Shown: positions 35,401-36,648 of the stretch, in pieces
How the letters are laid out: each line of letters starts with the position of its first letter
Numbering within the stretch: position 1 is the first letter of the stretch
NCBI GenBank assembly: GCA_025928335.1
Contig: JAICJQ010000019.1
Location: 1 to 36,648 of the forward strand
DNA: 36,648 bases
Reading direction: 5' to 3'
From: Gemmatimonadaceae bacterium
GTDB taxonomy: Bacteria; Gemmatimonadota; Gemmatimonadetes; Gemmatimonadales; Gemmatimonadaceae
Position numbers and translations under genes: made by a program
The notes under the pieces: model-generated
What the model was told of the DNA's origin: nothing
Seen by the model: only the letters and a program-made list of their open reading frames with translations
The model's database searches: none

Positions 35401-35791
35401 CGGTCGATTTGTAGATGCCGTTACCCGGCTCGATCGTGTTCCGCGAGTTTGGTTCGCCGGTTCCCGCGTAGACGACGTTCGTATCCGACGGCGCGATCGC
35501 CAACATGCCGAAGGCGATGATGTCCTTGTCGTCGAAGATCGGCTTCCAGCTGATGCCGTTGTTCCCCGACTTCCAGATGCCACCACCCGCGGCGGCGACG
35601 TACAACGTCTTTGAGGGACCGGGAATGCCCTGAACATCCGACACGCGGCCCATGAAGTTCGACGGTCCGACTTGACGCCATCGGAACGCCGCGGTGACGC
35701 TCGAGTCCAGTCCCTGAGCGACGACCGGTGAGGCAAAAGCAGCCGCCATCGCACTGCCGGCGACGGCGGTGATGACACGGGATCGTTGCAT
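32405..35791 (-). CDS. Large secreted BNR/VPS10-type beta-propeller protein
   Basis: A 1128-residue exported protein with a signal peptide (MQRSRVITAVAGSAMAAAFA). Two consecutive propeller regions are built from Asp-box repeats (S-x-D-x-G-x-x-W), for example KSTDGGAHW, KTTDGGATW, KSTDAGNTW, RSADGGKTW, VTNDGGKTF and SIDRGQTW. This is the architecture of sortilin/VPS10-domain and WD40/YVTN-like glycosyl-hydrolase annotations. A C-terminal part (about 850-1128) contains a beta-sandwich segment (NVRLVISDVAGDTLATI), two Gly/Arg-rich tracts such as AGGRGGGGGRGG, and a final sandwich strand GDYLVTMVVGGQSYRQTF. Catalytic activity is not evident; peptide or glycan binding is more likely. CAGGA precedes ATG 35791. 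A long plus-strand open frame across this gene is a coding shadow. The gene is divergent from the alcohol dehydrogenase. Confidence 0.9.
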   Translation of the reverse strand: MQRSRVITAVAGSAMAAAFASPVVAQGLDSSVTAAFRWRQVGPSNFMGRVSDVQGIPGPSKTLYVAAAGGGIWKSGNNGISWKPIFDDKDIIAFGMLAIAPSDTNVVYAGTGEPNSRNTIEPGNGIYKSTDGGAHWTHIGLVNSQHIGRIVVDPRNANTVYVAALGPAWKSGGERGLYKTTDGGATWKLIKAPANEKTGAIDVAIDPSNPDVLYMSMWERYRTPYSLNSGGVGSGLFKSTDAGNTWTEIKGSGYPEGPKGRIGIASSRSTQQIVYALTEAASFEPGPVKFQRNPPANGLYRSADGGKTWSHMNTIDTRPFYYSQVRVDPKNPDRVYFSSTELQVSNDGGKTTMNAAQSVHVDDHAIWIDPNDPERWVIGMDGGIAITYDRGGNFWYPRNLPIGQFYDVSFDYAIPYNVCSGAQDNGAWCGPSKRRTTPSNNTYWFTISGGDGFYTAQDPTDPNMVWGESQNAGIQQTNLKTGERGRVNKPSWNERYRMWEDSIAIVRGDPLKPVTADVQRKIDAYKTIQKKDSAELQIRYNWESPYFLSPHNPQVFYLGGSRVLKSLKRGEDLYPISPDLSVKTNPAQEKARLARLDTVEKYTGGITLDLTGAEAYGTVVALQESPIKPGFLLAGTDDGNLWVTHNDGGAWEDLTPRIQAAGVPWDAYIVRVEPSHFDTLTFYVAAENHRWNDFKPYLLVTNDGGKTFKSLVNNLPSASPADYLHVIREDMHNRDLLFVGSSRTAYVSIDRGQTWSRLSANLPTVPVFDLQIHPRDHEMIAATHGRSLWVVDIAALEQLTPKVIAAGTYLFKPKTAYQWGEGPQLNLPGNGFAQAEMTYANPPFGADIVYRLAANAPGNVRLVISDVAGDTLATINGQGGAGVHHATWNFQETRPRVAAELSPSQRRDSILLHARAPQVLDSLQKAGYDTAAIRTVRQQVSVLTNPQQAAGLFAGGRGGGGGRGGAGGQACEHPTTQWETFCARPAETTGGRRGGGGFGGADSATAALFAGGAGRGGAAPAAAGRGGRNARQGAMGDAALDPIGRIWALIGMNPPVIGGRGGGGGFGGGGANIANTGDYLVTMVVGGQSYRQTFRVERVSGGAADGPAFGEDGDHDQMGRFTPKSKRK

Positions 35792-35878
35792 AGCGAATCC
35801 TGCTTTGGTGGGGATAGTGAGGCCTGAGTACGCCAGACAAGATACGTAAGGGACACATATTAGCGTTGACGCCAGGCA

Positions 35879-35978
35879 GTCATCCTGAGCGAAGCGAAAG
35901 ACCTCGTGTCATTATTGAGGGTCCGGCCACAATGCCCGGAAAGTAGATCCCTCGTTCGCTTCGCTCACTCAGGATGAC
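35879..35978. repeat. Dispersed palindromic repeat, copy 3
   Basis: A 100-nt inverted repeat with the same ends as copy 2 (GTCATCCTGAGCGAAGCGAA and CGCTTCGCTCACTCAGGATGAC, the latter split here over the arm). The core differs: AGACCTCG is paired loosely with GATCCCTCG. It sits between two divergent gene starts, so it cannot be acting as a terminator for both. The terminal ATGAC supplies the start codon of the alcohol dehydrogenase. Confidence 0.88.
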
Positions 35979-36648
35979 AACTCACCGCGCCGCCGTAATG
36001 ACTGGCCCCCGCCAGCCGCTCGAACTCCGCGATATCCCAAAGCCCGACCTCGAACCCGGAGCGGCGCTGCTCCGAACCCTTTACTCCGAGGTCTGCGGGA
36101 CCGACGTCCACCTCCACCACGGCCGCCTAGACGTCCCGTTCCCGATCATCCCCGGGCACGTTTCCGTCGGGATTGTAGAAGCCGCGCGCGGCGCGGTCAC
36201 GGACATCGAGGGTGGGATTATAAAGGAAGGCGATGTCGTCACCTTTCTCGACGTCCACGAGACCTGCAACAACTGCTATTACTGTCTCGTCGCCCGCCAG
36301 CCGACCCGCTGTCCCAAGCGGCGCGTCTACGGCGTCAGCTACAGCGCGAACGACGGCCTGCTCGGCGGCTGGGCCGAGGCGATCTGGATGAAACCGGGCG
36401 TGAAGATGGTAAAGCTGCCGCCCGAGCTTCGGCCGGAAACCTTCATCGGCGGCGGGTGCGGCCTCGTGACTGCCCTCCATGCTGTCGACATGACCGAGCT
36501 CAAGCTTGGAGAGTCCGTCGTCGGACTCGGCGTGGGACCGGTCGGTCAATCGTGTGTCGCCTTCGCATCGCTTTCGGGCGCGGGAGAACTGATTGCCGTC
36601 GGGGCGCCGAACGATCGCCTCGAATTCGCGCGCCGGATGGGGGCAACC
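35974..36648 (+). CDS. Zinc-dependent alcohol dehydrogenase, N-terminal part
   Basis: Partial gene running off the right edge, 225 residues visible. It belongs to the medium-chain dehydrogenase/reductase family that oxidises alcohols or polyols using NAD(P). The opening THRAAVMTGPRQPLELRDI is typical. Catalytic zinc ligands are C41 (EVCGTD) and H62 (PGHVSVG). The usual Glu after that His is Val here. Structural-zinc cysteines are C98, C101, C104 and C113. The coenzyme-binding loop GLGVGPVGQ is at 184-192. The start at 35974 lies inside the palindromic repeat; the ATG at 35998 is an alternative but would remove the first beta-strand, so 35974 is preferred. No ribosome-binding site is recognisable. 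Confidence 0.88.
   Translation, partial: MTTHRAAVMTGPRQPLELRDIPKPDLEPGAALLRTLYSEVCGTDVHLHHGRLDVPFPIIPGHVSVGIVEAARGAVTDIEGGIIKEGDVVTFLDVHETCNNCYYCLVARQPTRCPKRRVYGVSYSANDGLLGGWAEAIWMKPGVKMVKLPPELRPETFIGGGCGLVTALHAVDMTELKLGESVVGLGVGPVGQSCVAFASLSGAGELIAVGAPNDRLEFARRMGAT

Noticed and set aside
32342-35614. A 1090-codon plus-strand open frame antisense to the BNR/VPS10-type gene
   Set aside because: Its translation is extremely rich in Arg with no recognisable domain, as expected opposite a GC-rich gene; the minus-strand frame has a signal peptide, Asp-boxes and a ribosome-binding site.

Overview
The window is a GC-rich bacterial chromosome segment carrying gene families that are expanded together in Gemmatimonadota: FtsX/MacB-type permeases of the ADOP class with PadR regulators, ECF sigma/zinc-finger anti-sigma pairs, a DUF4097 protein, a CBM9-like/DUF5916 protein, a large secreted BNR/VPS10-type beta-propeller protein, and several secreted peptidases and amidohydrolases. 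I infer a soil-type Gemmatimonadota or close relative from this family mix alone; there is no rRNA or tRNA to confirm it. I see no phage, insertion-sequence transposase, CRISPR array or plasmid functions.

Layout. 1-3151: the 3' end of an S9-type serine peptidase, a dispersed palindromic repeat, and an ankyrin-repeat gene broken by at least five frameshifts. 3172-5954 (minus): type III glutamine synthetase translationally coupled to a GNAT acetyltransferase, with an AT-rich promoter region. 6134-6270: a cluster of GGGGTCAGACTCC-type repeats including a near-perfect palindrome. 6289-10723 (minus): secreted amidohydrolase, then a PadR regulator whose gene may be leaderless and which overlaps an ADOP permease. 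10779-16568 (minus): a compact series of ECF sigma, zinc-finger anti-sigma, DUF4097 protein, a second ADOP permease (now frameshifted with an internal deletion) and an MFS exporter. Divergent from it, 16678-18206 (plus) is a SigK/RskA-like sigma/anti-sigma pair.

18295-19266 (plus): a SWIM zinc-finger protein followed in the same frame, with only one TGA between them, by an archaeal-type endonuclease III. A 221-nt imperfect inverted repeat (19294-19514) fills the convergent gap before a minus-strand pair, an M28 glutamate-carboxypeptidase-like peptidase and a metallophosphoesterase (19530-22942). 23111-24186 (plus): two overlapping genes, one membrane-anchored and one soluble, that share an unnamed domain. 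They are followed by an 8-bp tandem repeat and an orphan Tat signal peptide left from a lost gene.

24476-29156 (plus): a PQQ-dependent dehydrogenase with an inserted cytochrome c domain overlaps a DUF5916 protein by 74 nt. Then come a second copy of the dispersed palindrome, a GlgA-type glycogen synthase (plus), a D-aminoacylase-like lipoprotein (minus), the 1128-residue BNR/VPS10-type protein (minus), a third palindrome copy, and the 5' part of a zinc alcohol dehydrogenase whose start codon lies inside that repeat.

Functionally this is mostly an envelope and secretion neighbourhood: cell-surface peptide and amide hydrolysis, efflux, and two envelope-signalling sigma modules, plus nitrogen assimilation and glycogen synthesis. 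The least explained items are the 221-nt palindrome, the two-gene pair with the shared domain, the SWIM/endonuclease III juxtaposition, and the amount of gene decay (two clear pseudogenes and one orphan signal peptide) next to repeats.
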